A stretch of 64,000 bases of DNA, from the NCBI RefSeq assembly GCF_028768465.1, contig NZ_CP118225.1, forward strand, positions 5,499,001 to 5,563,000, read 5' to 3'. Of this stretch, positions 1 through 8,681 are shown piece by piece (within the stretch, counting starts at the first letter, position 1; every line of letters begins with the position of its first letter). Origin of the DNA: Rhodopirellula sp. P2. Lineage in GTDB: Bacteria > Planctomycetota > Planctomycetia > Pirellulales > Pirellulaceae. The position numbers and the translations under genes were made by a program. A model generated the notes under the pieces. That model worked only from the letters and a program-made list of their open reading frames with translations. It did not search any database and was not told the DNA's origin.

Positions 1-833
1 AAAGGTTCAGCCGATTCCCCCCCGCGATCGCCGAACGATTCCAACAATTGCGATTGTTCGATCAAGGTCTTCCACGGGGTCGTTTCTTCGTCGGGACTCG
101 CATGTTGCAATTGCAAACGTCCTTCCGTCAAGCGAGCGATCACCTTGTCGTTGTCAGGTGCGGGAACCCCTGCGGTCCAATCCCCCTCGCTTCGAAAATC
201 GCGACGTCGGCGTCCACGGCGTTCCGGTTCGGCCTGAGTCGCTACCGCGGGCTTGGAAACTTCCAATCGTGTCGGTTCGATGTCCGCAACGAAGTATCCC
301 AATTTGGTTTTGTCTTTGCCAATGACTTCCCAGACATGACCGGCAAAGGTCGTGCGGACAAAGGTCTCGCCCACTGGGATCGATTCGTATGGGACACGCT
401 TGCCACCGCTGTCCACCCAGAACAACTGCAACGCCTGCCCGGTTTGGTTGACAAACGTGATCTCGGTGTGGGCCTCGGACGATCCACCTGATCGCGGCGT
501 GCGACCGCCCTTCAGCGTCACTTCGCGAACATTGGATTTGTCACCCGGTTCGACTTCCGTCATCTCGCCGGTCGTGGCATCCACCCGAATGCCGGTGAAC
601 GAACCATCGGCGTTCTGACGCCGGAACCAGAACGAATCGTCACTGGTCCAATGTGGCGTCAATGTCTGCTGGATGACGCGTGGACGCTGCGCCGTTGCCT
701 CCAGTGCGTTCGCTGTCGATCCAAGCGTCACGAAGACGCCCCCAAGCAACAAGGCGGCAAGGTGAAGGCCAGCGTCCGCAGGCAGTCGCTCGACCAAAAT
801 TCCGCGCATCCAATTGTGAAACGGCAATTTCAT
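1..833 (-). CDS. N-terminal part of a secreted protein with a VHL-like beta domain, probably a DPP-IV-type (S9) peptidase (partial)
   Basis: An open frame with no stop runs leftward from an ATG at 833 off the window edge (277 codons visible). Residues 22-43 form a hydrophobic signal segment ending in a small-residue cleavage region (TANALEA). Residues about 122-182 (from TEITFVNQ through VPYESIPVGETFVRTTF to GHVWEVIG) match the layout of the von Hippel-Lindau beta domain, which in planctomycetes is often placed in the N-terminal half of secreted dipeptidyl-peptidase-IV-like enzymes. The catalytic part would lie outside the window, so the peptidase call is inference; the secreted VHL-like domain is what the sequence shows. 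It is divergent from the epimerase at 1044, with about 210 bp of shared upstream DNA. Confidence 0.7.
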   Translation of the reverse strand, partial: MKLPFHNWMRGILVERLPADAGLHLAALLLGGVFVTLGSTANALEATAQRPRVIQQTLTPHWTSDDSFWFRRQNADGSFTGIRVDATTGEMTEVEPGDKSNVREVTLKGGRTPRSGGSSEAHTEITFVNQTGQALQLFWVDSGGKRVPYESIPVGETFVRTTFAGHVWEVIGKDKTKLGYFVADIEPTRLEVSKPAVATQAEPERRGRRRRDFRSEGDWTAGVPAPDNDKVIARLTEGRLQLQHASPDEETTPWKTLIEQSQLLESFGDRGGESAEP

Positions 834-1043
834 GTTTATATGTTCTGTGGAATCGTGCGTGTCAGTGGGCGACGCCCCCGCAAATCGGGCTCTTCATTGC
901 CCCCACTCCATTGAGCCTTTGAAATCCATTGATCTCGCAGGATGCGATCCACTTTAGTCAAGCAGATGACGGCAATGCGGGTTGTCGATTGATTCACCGC
1001 ACAATGGCGAAATCTTGCACCTACTCTCTTTGATTTGGGAACG

Positions 1044-1979
1044 ATGATGCTGCCTGCACGTGTACGGGTGTTGGATTCTCACACCGGTGGGGAACCGACG
1101 CGAATGGTGATTGGTTTGGAAGACACGCTGGTCGGCCCAACGATGGCGGACCGTCGTCTGCACCTCCGGCAGAAATTCGCAACGCTGGGAGCTCCGATCG
1201 TCAACGAACCTCGCGGCAACGACATCATCGTTGGTGCGTGGATCTGCCAACCAATCGACCCGAGTTGTTTCGCGGGGGTGGTGTTTTTCAACAACGTGGG
1301 TGTGTTGCAGATGTGCGGGCACGCAACGATCGGGGTGGTCGCGACGCTGGCGTGGCAAGGCAAACTGACGCCGGGCATCCATCGAATGGAAACTCCCGTC
1401 GGGATCATCGAAGTCGAATTGCATGCGGACGGCAAAACGGTCTCGTTCGAAAACGTCCCAAGCAAATGCTATCAAGCAGCTGCTCGCGTCGAGGTTCCTG
1501 GTTCGACGTCACTGGCCAACCGCTTTGTCACCGGCGACATCGCCTACGGAGGCAACTGGTTTTACTTGGTCGACGATCACGGGTTGGATCTCGAACTCAG
1601 CAACGTCGATCAGTTGATGGCAGCCACTCTGAGCATCAAAGCTGCACTCCGCGATCAAGGAGTCACCGGCGAAGACGGGGCAGAGATCGACCACGTCGAA
1701 TTGGTCGGCCCCTCGGATCACGCCGATGCGAAGAACTTTGTGCTGTGCCCTGGCAACGCCTACGACCGATCGCCATGTGGCACCGGAACCAGTGCCAAGG
1801 TGGCTTGTTTAGCAGCGGCCGGCAAACTCGAAGTCGGCCAAACGTTTCGCCAGGAATCGATCACGGGCAGTTGTTTTGATGCCAGCTATCGATCGGACGA
1901 GTCCGGGAACGTGATCGCTCGCCTCACCGGATCAGCAGCAGTCATCGCTGAAACAACGCTGCTCTTCGAGCGTGATTGA
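1044..1979 (+). CDS. 4-hydroxyproline epimerase / proline racemase family protein
   Basis: About 311 residues, the usual length for this family. Both catalytic cysteines are present: Cys91 in LQMCGHATIG and Cys245 in DRSPCGTGTSAK. The family N-terminus (RVLDSHTGGEPTR) is intact. These enzymes interconvert trans-4-hydroxy-L-proline and cis-4-hydroxy-D-proline by a two-base mechanism, usually as the first step of hydroxyproline catabolism. An upstream TTG at 1035 is in frame, but the paired ATGs at 1044 and 1047, behind a GGGAA stretch, are better starts. Specificity (hydroxyproline versus proline, or a 3-hydroxyproline dehydratase) cannot be fixed by eye, although two intact Cys argue against the dehydratase. 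No other hydroxyproline-pathway gene is adjacent. Confidence 0.88.
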   Translation: MMLPARVRVLDSHTGGEPTRMVIGLEDTLVGPTMADRRLHLRQKFATLGAPIVNEPRGNDIIVGAWICQPIDPSCFAGVVFFNNVGVLQMCGHATIGVVATLAWQGKLTPGIHRMETPVGIIEVELHADGKTVSFENVPSKCYQAAARVEVPGSTSLANRFVTGDIAYGGNWFYLVDDHGLDLELSNVDQLMAATLSIKAALRDQGVTGEDGAEIDHVELVGPSDHADAKNFVLCPGNAYDRSPCGTGTSAKVACLAAAGKLEVGQTFRQESITGSCFDASYRSDESGNVIARLTGSAAVIAETTLLFERD

Positions 1980-2052
1980 AAGGTCTCGGTGAGCACTGCC
2001 AAAGCCAACGTACGAGTCGCAACGTAGGTGTAGCAACGAACGATGCCAGCTT

Positions 2053-2097
2053 AATTCACTGACACCCGATTCACTGACCCCCGATTCACTTGTCGCC
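2053..2097. repeat. Three tandem 15-bp repeats (GATTCACTGAC-type)
   Basis: Copies begin at 2053, 2068 and 2083 with the core ATTCACTGAC followed by C-rich sequence; the third is diverged and runs into the stop codon of the minus-strand gene ending at 2086. Function unknown; it may be a remnant of slippage. Confidence 0.7.
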
Positions 2098-2829
2098 TTC
2101 GTTGCCCCGACGCCGGTCTTCCAATTGCTTCGTTGCACCGCGGAGCGAGTCGAGCAAACGTGGGACTTGACCTGCTGCCAAGAACACGCGAGCACTGACG
2201 GCAGACTGAGGGAAGAAGCTGGTCAAAAAGTCCAGCCCAAACTCCGTCGCACCGTGACCAATCATGACTCCGTTGGCATAAGTTCCACTGAGCACTTCAT
2301 CGGGCAGCTTCAGGTCATCATAGATTTCTTGCGGTGATGGTCGGCGTTGTTCCGCATTCGGATTGGGCGTCGGCGTTGGCATCACGGGATCGCCAAACCG
2401 GCCTTTGTACAAATCCAGGTTTTTCTGCAAAGCATCGACAAACTGTGGCATCACAGCGTGCGGGATGACCACACGAACCGCGACCCGGTGCGGACGCCCG
2501 ACGGTTTGCAAAAAGTCGACGATGAACTCACTGGGGCCGGTCATCACGATCGCACCCGTGCTGAAACAACCGCCCGCCACGTGATCGGGAACCCGAGCCC
2601 GAACGGCAGGGTTCTCAGCAGCCGGATTCTCAGCGGGGTTGTTCGCCGGATTGGGAGATCCCGGTTGACCTTCCTCGGGTTGGTCACCGGTCGGTTGGCC
2701 GCCATCTGGCAGTCCATCGCCCCATTGCCCGCCACCAGGCTGGCCTTCGCCGGGTGGTTTTCCCCCGGACCCGTTTTCGTCGTTGGGAGGACCGTCAAAA
2801 GGTGGTTCAGAAGGCGTGTCAGAATTCAT
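2086..2829 (-). CDS. DUF3467-like protein with two related modules and a Pro/Gly-rich N-terminus
   Basis: From the ATG at 2829 the protein is 247 residues. The first 80 are low complexity (Pro, Gly, Asn, Glu, with repeated EGQPG-like turns) and probably disordered. Two similar modules follow: about 85-145 (STGAIVMTGPSEFIVDFLQT, then VVIPHAVMPQFVDAL) and about 180-240 (YANGVMIGHGATEFGLDFLT, then VFLAAGQVPRLLDSL). Each has the pattern of DUF3467, a planctomycete-rich family of unknown function: N-G-hydrophobic-G-x-EF-x-hydrophobic-DF, then a helix. A longer in-frame start at 3003 exists, but the extra sequence looks unlike the rest, so I start at MNSD. No signal peptide; cytoplasmic. Family call is by recall, not search. 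Confidence 0.72.
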   Translation of the reverse strand: MNSDTPSEPPFDGPPNDENGSGGKPPGEGQPGGGQWGDGLPDGGQPTGDQPEEGQPGSPNPANNPAENPAAENPAVRARVPDHVAGGCFSTGAIVMTGPSEFIVDFLQTVGRPHRVAVRVVIPHAVMPQFVDALQKNLDLYKGRFGDPVMPTPTPNPNAEQRRPSPQEIYDDLKLPDEVLSGTYANGVMIGHGATEFGLDFLTSFFPQSAVSARVFLAAGQVPRLLDSLRGATKQLEDRRRGNEGDK

Positions 2830-3060
2830 CGGGACCGCTATTGCAGAGAAGTGAAACGAGACAACCACCCCCATTCTATCGGGCGAGGGTTCATCTGTCG
2901 TCGGGACTGGATGCATCCAATGCCCCTGCCGCGGGGGAACGGATGATTCCCGTCCAAGTTCGAAGTCCAAGGTTTGTTTGCACTTGCGATCACTTCCTGC
3001 CATCTTAAGATGGACGTTTCATTCCCCATTTCCCGCTTCCCCGTTTGAGGTCCCCCCGCC

Positions 3061-3243
3061 GTGTTAACTGAAGCCACCATCGAACGAATGTTTCGTGAAC
3101 TCGTCAACGACCCCAAAAAGTGCACGGAAGACACCTTTGAGCAAGCAGAAGAACTGCTCGAACGTGAACTGCGTGACGAGAGCCCTCTGCGTCACCGTTT
3201 GACTGTCGAACTGGAAGAACTTCGCACTCTGGCCGCTAAGTAA
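3061..3243 (+). CDS. Small conserved-looking helical protein (60 aa), function unknown
   Basis: Sixty residues from a GTG at 3061; an internal ATG at 3088 is the alternative. The protein is charged and amphipathic (EEFVQ-type heptads, EQAEELLERELRDES, VELEELRTL), consistent with a short two-helix bundle, and codon use looks coding. It faces the DUF3467-like gene divergently across about 230 bp. No function can be assigned; small acidic proteins like this are common in Rhodopirellula genomes. Confidence 0.55.
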   Translation: MLTEATIERMFRELVNDPKKCTEDTFEQAEELLERELRDESPLRHRLTVELEELRTLAAK

Positions 3244-3878
3244 TTCAGCTGAGTCGAGCGGACGCTCCACGGATCGACGACGCTCGACTCGCTTTACCTC
3301 CATCGCCAAAGCCTCCTGGCGAACGACGACCAACCTCCTGCCCAGGTTGGCCGCTGACAATCAAAATGAAATGAATGGCGCGGTTGACAACAACCGCCCC
3401 TTTCTTTGCTCTCGGTCTCATCTCCCGAGTCCCCCAGGTCGCCCAATCCCGCGGCGTCCCAGCCTGAACGCAAACGCTTCGGTGCCAAGCCACCCACAGC
3501 TCGCGACGAGTTGCTCTCGGTTTCCTGGGTTCAATGCCCGCTCGCATGCTGTCTCTTACTGAGCGTCGATGTTGCCAATGTCACGGTGGCCTTCGATTCC
3601 GATCTCACCGCGTCCCGCTTGCGATCCACTGGCGAAGAACTCTCGCCCAACAATCGCAAGCAGTCATGAAGCGTCATCGACATCGGATCCATTTCACGAG
3701 GATCAGCGGTTTCGAACAAGCATTCTCGGAACGCACTTACTAACGAACGCAACATCACTCGCCTCTTTCAACGAAGTGTTTTAGAAACCGCTTCGAAACG
3801 GTGAACGCCAGCGTAGTGCCAACGTCTGAAAGAAGTATCGTGCCGTCGGGTAAGAGATACCTGAAGCCAATCTAAACT
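3244..3878. other. 635-bp spacer without a convincing gene
   Basis: Frames of 60-100 codons exist on both strands, but they are Arg/Ser/Pro-rich, lack ribosome sites and show no family motif. I see no strong terminator, tRNA or palindromic repeat here. Confidence 0.5.
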
Positions 3879-5351
3879 TCAGTTCATCAAGCCGGATTTC
3901 TCGCTCGAGGCGGGCTGCGACTTTGGCAGACGCAGTGTGAAGCAGCTTCCGCTCCCCGGAGTGCTCACACATTCCAGCTTGCCACCCAGCGTGGTTGCGA
4001 TTCGACTGGCGATCGCCAATCCCAATCCGGTGCCGGCAATCCCACGACGACGAGCATCACTGGAGCGGAAAAACGGATCGAATAACTTTGGAACTTCGTC
4101 GGCACGGATCCCGGCTCCTGAATCAACCACTTGAATCAGCGTCTCGTCATTTTCCTGCAACGCTCGAACAACGATCGGCGTTCCTGGCTGGCTGTACTTG
4201 ACCGCGTTGCCTACCAGATTGTCGACGACGCGGGCCAGCAAGGCCGGCGTCGCACGGACCGAGGCATGTTCCGGCAACGCGATTTCCAGCTGAACATCGT
4301 CTCTTCGTGCCTCGACCGGCCACGTCGTCCGTTGAGATTCCAGCCAGCATGGAAGCTCAAAACAACGCAGCGTTGGCGTCGAAGAATCGCGGTCATTGCG
4401 AGCGAGAAACAACAGCGATTCGACGATCTCTTGCAAGGTGTGCGTTTTGTTTCGCAACGTCGACAATGTCGACTGATACTCGCTTTCGCTGCGTGGACGA
4501 CGCAGCGTCACATCGATTTCGCCTCGCAACACCGTCAGCGGGGTACGCAACTCGTGAGCGGCTTCCCCTGCGAATCGACGCTGCTGATCGAATGCCTCCT
4601 GTTGCCGACCAAGCAATCGATTGAAAGCCGTCGCCAACTCAGCCAGTTCGTCCCCTGAATGCGTGTGCGTCAAACGCGAATCGAAATCGGTTCCGGAGAT
4701 CGCCTGCGCCTGTTCCGCCATCGCCGCGACCGGACGAAGCGCCTTTCGAACCATCCACTGCCCCAGCAACGCGGCAATTGACCAAGCCAGCAAAGGCAAG
4801 AGTGTGACCAACAACATCAACCGAAACAGGATCGCATCTCGCGGGGCCGTCGACCGTCCCACCACCACCTTCAACTGATCAAACTCATCCAATTCCCGCA
4901 GCAAGCGAACTGGCCGTGGTGCGGACACTTGCCGGCTCATCATCGCCCAGCCATCGGACAAAGTCGTCTCCGCAGCAACATCGGTTTCCACGTACGGCCC
5001 CAGCGGGATCGATGTGAACGCCGTCAGGCCAGCGACCCGCGACATGAACTCCTGATCAATCGCTCGCGAGCGTTCGACGATCACGCCATCGTCCCCAATC
5101 ACCACCCAGTGGACCGCACCGAACTCATCGTGCACGCCAAAGTCGATCGAGTGTTCCAACGGCTGCCATTTGACTTCCGTTTCCTCGACTTCGGCGGCCG
5201 CGATCAGTGATTTCAGCACGCCCCCCAATTCGTCGTCGAAGCGAGAACGTACGTGCTCGCTGGTGATCGAATAGAACACCAACGAATACCCCGCCAGGAT
5301 GATTCCCAAAGCAGCCAAGAAGAAAACGCAAACGCGATTGGTAAGACTCAT
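3879..5351 (-). CDS. Membrane sensor histidine kinase (HAMP-HisKA-HATPase)
   Basis: Start chosen at ATG 5351 (MSLTNRV), 4 nt after the stop of the response regulator at 5356; a further upstream in-frame ATG would lie inside that gene. 490 residues. TM1 about 4-28, an extracytoplasmic sensor of about 145 residues, TM2 about 176-199, HAMP, then the H box FAGEAAHELRTPLTVLRGE with phospho-acceptor His266, an N box (VDNLVGNAVKYS), and G boxes (VDSGAGI, GTGLGLAIA). Full length and apparently active. It is co-transcribed behind its OmpR-type partner and is likely to phosphorylate it. The signal sensed cannot be read from the periplasmic domain. Confidence 0.93.
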   Translation of the reverse strand: MSLTNRVCVFFLAALGIILAGYSLVFYSITSEHVRSRFDDELGGVLKSLIAAAEVEETEVKWQPLEHSIDFGVHDEFGAVHWVVIGDDGVIVERSRAIDQEFMSRVAGLTAFTSIPLGPYVETDVAAETTLSDGWAMMSRQVSAPRPVRLLRELDEFDQLKVVVGRSTAPRDAILFRLMLLVTLLPLLAWSIAALLGQWMVRKALRPVAAMAEQAQAISGTDFDSRLTHTHSGDELAELATAFNRLLGRQQEAFDQQRRFAGEAAHELRTPLTVLRGEIDVTLRRPRSESEYQSTLSTLRNKTHTLQEIVESLLFLARNDRDSSTPTLRCFELPCWLESQRTTWPVEARRDDVQLEIALPEHASVRATPALLARVVDNLVGNAVKYSQPGTPIVVRALQENDETLIQVVDSGAGIRADEVPKLFDPFFRSSDARRRGIAGTGLGLAIASRIATTLGGKLECVSTPGSGSCFTLRLPKSQPASSEKSGLMN

Positions 5352-5355
5352 GCGT

Positions 5356-6033
5356 TCACGGCGATGATTCCAGAATGTATCCCTGCCCACGACGAGTCTG
5401 GATCACTCGCGGACCGGCCTTTTCCAACTTGCGACGCAGGTCCTTCACATGCACTTCCAACGTGTTGGACAGCCCATCAAAGTTTTCGTCCCAAACGGTT
5501 TCGTAAATTCGAGTGCGCGACAACACGCGACCTGGGTTTCGCACAAACATCGTCAACAACGACAATTCCTTGGCCGTCAAATCCAACGGCACCTCGCTTC
5601 GGGTGGCGCGTTGTTGAGCCAGATCGATTCGAATGTCCTGGTATTCCAAGTGCAGCGAATCAGATTGGCCTTGGCGTCGAAGAAGCGAACGCACTCGGGC
5701 CAGCAATTCTTCGAAGGCAAACGGCTTGGTCAGGTAATCGTCCGCCCCCGCGTCCAATCCCGTGACCCGCTCGCTAACGCCATCGCGTGCGGTCAAAAAC
5801 AACACCGGAGTGGAGCGGTTCTTCTGACGAAACCGCCGCAGGATCTGCAGCCCATCTTCGCCTGGCAACCACCAATCCAAGATGACCAAGTCCCAGGTCT
5901 CGGACTGCAATCGCAACCAAGCGTGACCGCCGTCCTCGCAATGGACCACGGAATAGCCTTCTTCGCTCAGACCTCGAACGAGAAAATCTGCTATCCCCGG
6001 CTCATCCTCGACCACCAGCACCCGCACGCTCAT
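5356..6033 (-). CDS. OmpR/PhoB-family response regulator
   Basis: 225 residues: receiver domain with acidic pocket Asp10/Glu11, phospho-acceptor Asp53 (ILDWWLPGEDG), Thr81 and Lys103 (LTKPF), then a winged-helix Trans_reg_C domain (about 128-222) ending in RRGQGYILE. It leads the two-gene operon with the histidine kinase starting 4 nt downstream. The upstream region (6034-6329) contains an 11-bp-phased direct repeat and a 14-bp palindrome of the kind bound by this class of regulator, so autoregulation and control of the divergent small gene are plausible inferences. Confidence 0.94.
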   Translation of the reverse strand: MSVRVLVVEDEPGIADFLVRGLSEEGYSVVHCEDGGHAWLRLQSETWDLVILDWWLPGEDGLQILRRFRQKNRSTPVLFLTARDGVSERVTGLDAGADDYLTKPFAFEELLARVRSLLRRQGQSDSLHLEYQDIRIDLAQQRATRSEVPLDLTAKELSLLTMFVRNPGRVLSRTRIYETVWDENFDGLSNTLEVHVKDLRRKLEKAGPRVIQTRRGQGYILESSP

Positions 6034-6236
6034 TCAATTGCTCGCTGCATTTCAATTCACCGCATTTCAATTTGATTCAAAGCCCACACGATGTGCTTCG
6101 AAAAACGTTCCCGCCAGACACGCACACCAGTCTGGTCATCCAGATAAGCCGGCCATGAACTCAAGATGAAGAATTCTTTATCCTGGCCGCCAGGAGGCAA
6201 CCACGGGCCAGCCAAAGAAAAACTTTGCCTCAGACT

Positions 6237-6250
6237 TAAAGCATGCTTTA
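6237..6250. promoter_or_regulatory. 14-bp perfect palindrome, candidate operator
   Basis: TAAAGCATGCTTTA is a perfect dyad located between the divergent response-regulator gene and the 29-codon gene, 5 bp before the direct repeats. Binding partner unknown. Confidence 0.5.
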
Positions 6251-6254
6251 GGTT

Positions 6255-6276
6255 CTCTTCAGAGACTCTTCAGCGA
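6255..6276. promoter_or_regulatory. Direct repeat CTCTTCAG with 11-bp spacing, candidate OmpR-type regulator site
   Basis: CTCTTCAG occurs at 6255-6262 and again at 6266-6273, exactly 11 bp apart (one helical turn). OmpR/PhoB-family regulators bind such tandem half-sites head-to-tail. It lies about 55 bp upstream of the 29-codon gene at 6330 and about 220 bp upstream of the regulator gene. Confidence 0.5.
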
Positions 6277-6329
6277 CACCCGGCATATTGAGATGAACTT
6301 GCAAACAACCTCCATTCACAGGAGCGAAC

Positions 6330-6419
6330 ATGGTCAGCCTCATCATCGTCGTCCAGTCCACCGCCGCCATCACTTCCGGCATTTTGTTGTTGGTCGGACT
6401 GACCGGGTACATCAAATGA
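6330..6419 (+). CDS. 29-residue single-span membrane protein
   Basis: ATG at 6330 is preceded by a strong ribosome site (AGGAG, about 6 nt away), and the frame of 29 sense codons ends in TGA at 6417. The product is almost entirely hydrophobic (starting MVSLIIVV, later SGILLLVGLTGYIK) with one C-terminal Lys, i.e. one transmembrane helix and no soluble domain. It is transcribed divergently from the two-component operon and ends 10 bp before the convergent operon at 6429. Candidate operator repeats sit just upstream. Small membrane proteins placed this way can feed back on histidine kinases or assist transporters, but nothing in the sequence proves a target. It is too short for most gene callers. 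Confidence 0.6.
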   Translation: MVSLIIVVQSTAAITSGILLLVGLTGYIK

Positions 6420-6428
6420 GCCGTGGAA

Positions 6429-8678
6429 TCAGAGTTCCGGGCCGACGATCTTTGGCAATTGGCGATAGAGAAATCTCGGCATCACGGCCAAGAAACCGTC
6501 CGACACCGGATCGTGTTCGATGGCCAAACCAACCCCAACCAGGCGAGCGGATTCGCGAATTCGGTGCAGCACGTCGTCGCGTCGAGGCCCCAATGGTGCA
6601 CTTCGAACGACGACCGGCAGTCGATCATACGTGGCCGATGTTCCAACCCACCAATGCGATGAATCGACCTCGCGAATTTGCAATCCCATCGGATCCAGCG
6701 TCCGGTTGAGCATCTTGCCCGCCGGGACTTCGTTGCCGGGTTCCCCCGCATACGCCATCACCAACTGCCCCGGTGACAAACGGCGCCGTTGAGCATCCGT
6801 CCAGTTGATGATGCAGGTTGCACCGTTGACGCGAGCGGTTCGTCGCAACAATCCCGCCATCGCGATCGCCGTGTCCAACTGCGATCCCGGTTCGCCCTTG
6901 ACGAGTTCCGGCCAAGCGGGCGGCAAGCCTGCATCGACCAAAGCCTCGGTGGGCTGATGAACGTAGGCCGCAGTCCAGCGAGCCATCACATCGTCACTCA
7001 GCATCGACTCATTTTGCCGCATCCGACGCAGTGACTCCGTCGTCAAACAACGCAGGTGCAACGCGTCACGAGGCTCCAGTTCCACGGCGGACGTGAGCCG
7101 ATCCAACAGTGTTTCTGCTGAACCGCGTTCATCGCCAAAATCATCCAGCCCGACCAGAGTTTTGGTTTTCGCTTGCAACGTTTCGATTGGCAACGACAAA
7201 TCCAGCCGGTTCTCTTCCACTTCGATCTTCAGACCAGCAGAACGTGCCGCATCACCGAGCAATTGCCCCATTGTCGTCCACCCCTTTGCGTTGGTCGCAA
7301 CGGGCTGCCGCAAATTCGTGCCAGCCAAATCCATCGACACCCAGTCCAACTGAATCGGAATCAGCGTGGCTTCGCCGATGAACAGGATCAAATCCGACAA
7401 CGGGTATCCCTTGGTGCTGATCGCCAACCGCATCTTCAGCGCCGTCTCGATGTCGACTTCCTCTGGCGGAGTCGCGATCAACATCGGATCCACAAATTCA
7501 TTCGCGGCCACATCCAGCACAACGTCTTCTAGCACCGGAGCCTCCGACATCGGAGGCGCGTCGGGGGCTTGTCCCGGCATCTCCAACAGCATCTGAAACT
7601 GAGCAAATTCTGGAGGCAACTCCATCACCGGATCTGGTTCCGTTTCCTTTGCAGGCGGCTGAGCCACCGGCCCCGTGGATGGCTGGTCGCGACCGAGCAC
7701 GGCAGGCGATCCATCCAGCGGACTGCTCGGCATCAGATCATTCGGAATCATTGCCTGGGAATCACTGCCGGCAACCGTTGCTCCATCCGTCGCCGGGACG
7801 GCGGGCGTTGCCTCCGAAATGCCACCGTTCCCGAAAGTGGTGTCCTCCGGCGAATTCACTTCGTCCCCAGGAGGCACTGAATCGGTTGGCAACAAACCGG
7901 GGTCCTTCGAGCCTGGCTGCAAATCGGACTCGGTTTCCAGTCTCGGATCCTGGCTCGCTGGATCATTCGCGGTGTCCACGGGCGAGCCAGGGCCCGTTGA
8001 ACCAACTCCCGCTGCCACCACTCCAGCCGTTGAATCTGGTTGTCGCAGCCACCAAACCACCCCCGCCATCAGTGTGACGCTGAGCAACGATCCCACGATC
8101 CACATCGCAACGGACTTGGACGTCCCACGGCGCCGTGCTTCGTAAAGCTCGTTGGGGTCGACACCACCATTCAGTTCACTCGCAACCGCGGCGTTTTCCG
8201 CGACGGTAGAGGCCGCTGCACTGGTTCCGCCTTCGCTTTGGAAAGCCACGCCCGCTTCGGTCTGGGGTGGGGGAGTGTTGAGCCGACGAGCCTCTCCCTC
8301 GCCGCTGAGATCTCTCCTGCCGGACGGAGGCACAAGGCCTGGATCGTCGGGGTTCTCATTCGCGAAATCCCCCGGCAGATCACCGACGGACATGCCGGCT
8401 TCCGTCATCGCCTCGCTACCAATCGACTCGTCCCCAAGCGTGACTTGCGGAACCGTCGACGCCCGTGCGGGCGCAGGAGGAACTGGTGGTGGAGATGGCC
8501 GCGTCTTCCCCACGTTTTCAGAATCAGGCGAATCAATTTGGACAAATGAATTGCACTTGGGGCAATTCACGATCGTGCCAATCAGCGCAGGGTTGCTGAC
8601 CTTCAATCGAGATTGGCAACTGACGCACTGAACTGCGAAAGGTCTGAAATCGCCTTCGGAAGATGCCGCGTCAACCAA
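6429..8678 (-). CDS. Zinc-ribbon, single-span membrane protein with a large extracytoplasmic region
   Basis: 749 residues from a TTG at 8678; the upstream gene's TGA is two codons earlier in the same frame, so no earlier start is possible and the next ATG is about 90 codons in. Order: zinc ribbon with Cys18, Cys21, Cys39, Cys42 (CVSC...CPKC), a disordered Pro/Ser/Glu-rich stretch, one TM helix at about 189-211, another acidic linker to about 370, then a folded C-terminal region of about 350 residues with no motif I recognise. It is the last gene of the operon with the two HtrA-like genes. A role as membrane partner or substrate adaptor of those proteases is inference. Confidence 0.75.
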   Translation of the reverse strand: MVDAASSEGDFRPFAVQCVSCQSRLKVSNPALIGTIVNCPKCNSFVQIDSPDSENVGKTRPSPPPVPPAPARASTVPQVTLGDESIGSEAMTEAGMSVGDLPGDFANENPDDPGLVPPSGRRDLSGEGEARRLNTPPPQTEAGVAFQSEGGTSAAASTVAENAAVASELNGGVDPNELYEARRRGTSKSVAMWIVGSLLSVTLMAGVVWWLRQPDSTAGVVAAGVGSTGPGSPVDTANDPASQDPRLETESDLQPGSKDPGLLPTDSVPPGDEVNSPEDTTFGNGGISEATPAVPATDGATVAGSDSQAMIPNDLMPSSPLDGSPAVLGRDQPSTGPVAQPPAKETEPDPVMELPPEFAQFQMLLEMPGQAPDAPPMSEAPVLEDVVLDVAANEFVDPMLIATPPEEVDIETALKMRLAISTKGYPLSDLILFIGEATLIPIQLDWVSMDLAGTNLRQPVATNAKGWTTMGQLLGDAARSAGLKIEVEENRLDLSLPIETLQAKTKTLVGLDDFGDERGSAETLLDRLTSAVELEPRDALHLRCLTTESLRRMRQNESMLSDDVMARWTAAYVHQPTEALVDAGLPPAWPELVKGEPGSQLDTAIAMAGLLRRTARVNGATCIINWTDAQRRRLSPGQLVMAYAGEPGNEVPAGKMLNRTLDPMGLQIREVDSSHWWVGTSATYDRLPVVVRSAPLGPRRDDVLHRIRESARLVGVGLAIEHDPVSDGFLAVMPRFLYRQLPKIVGPEL

Positions 8679-8681
8679 TGA

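Noticed and set aside
3245-3547. 100-codon minus-strand frame
   Set aside because: Arg/Gly-rich, no family pattern, and it sits in a spacer without ribosome site.
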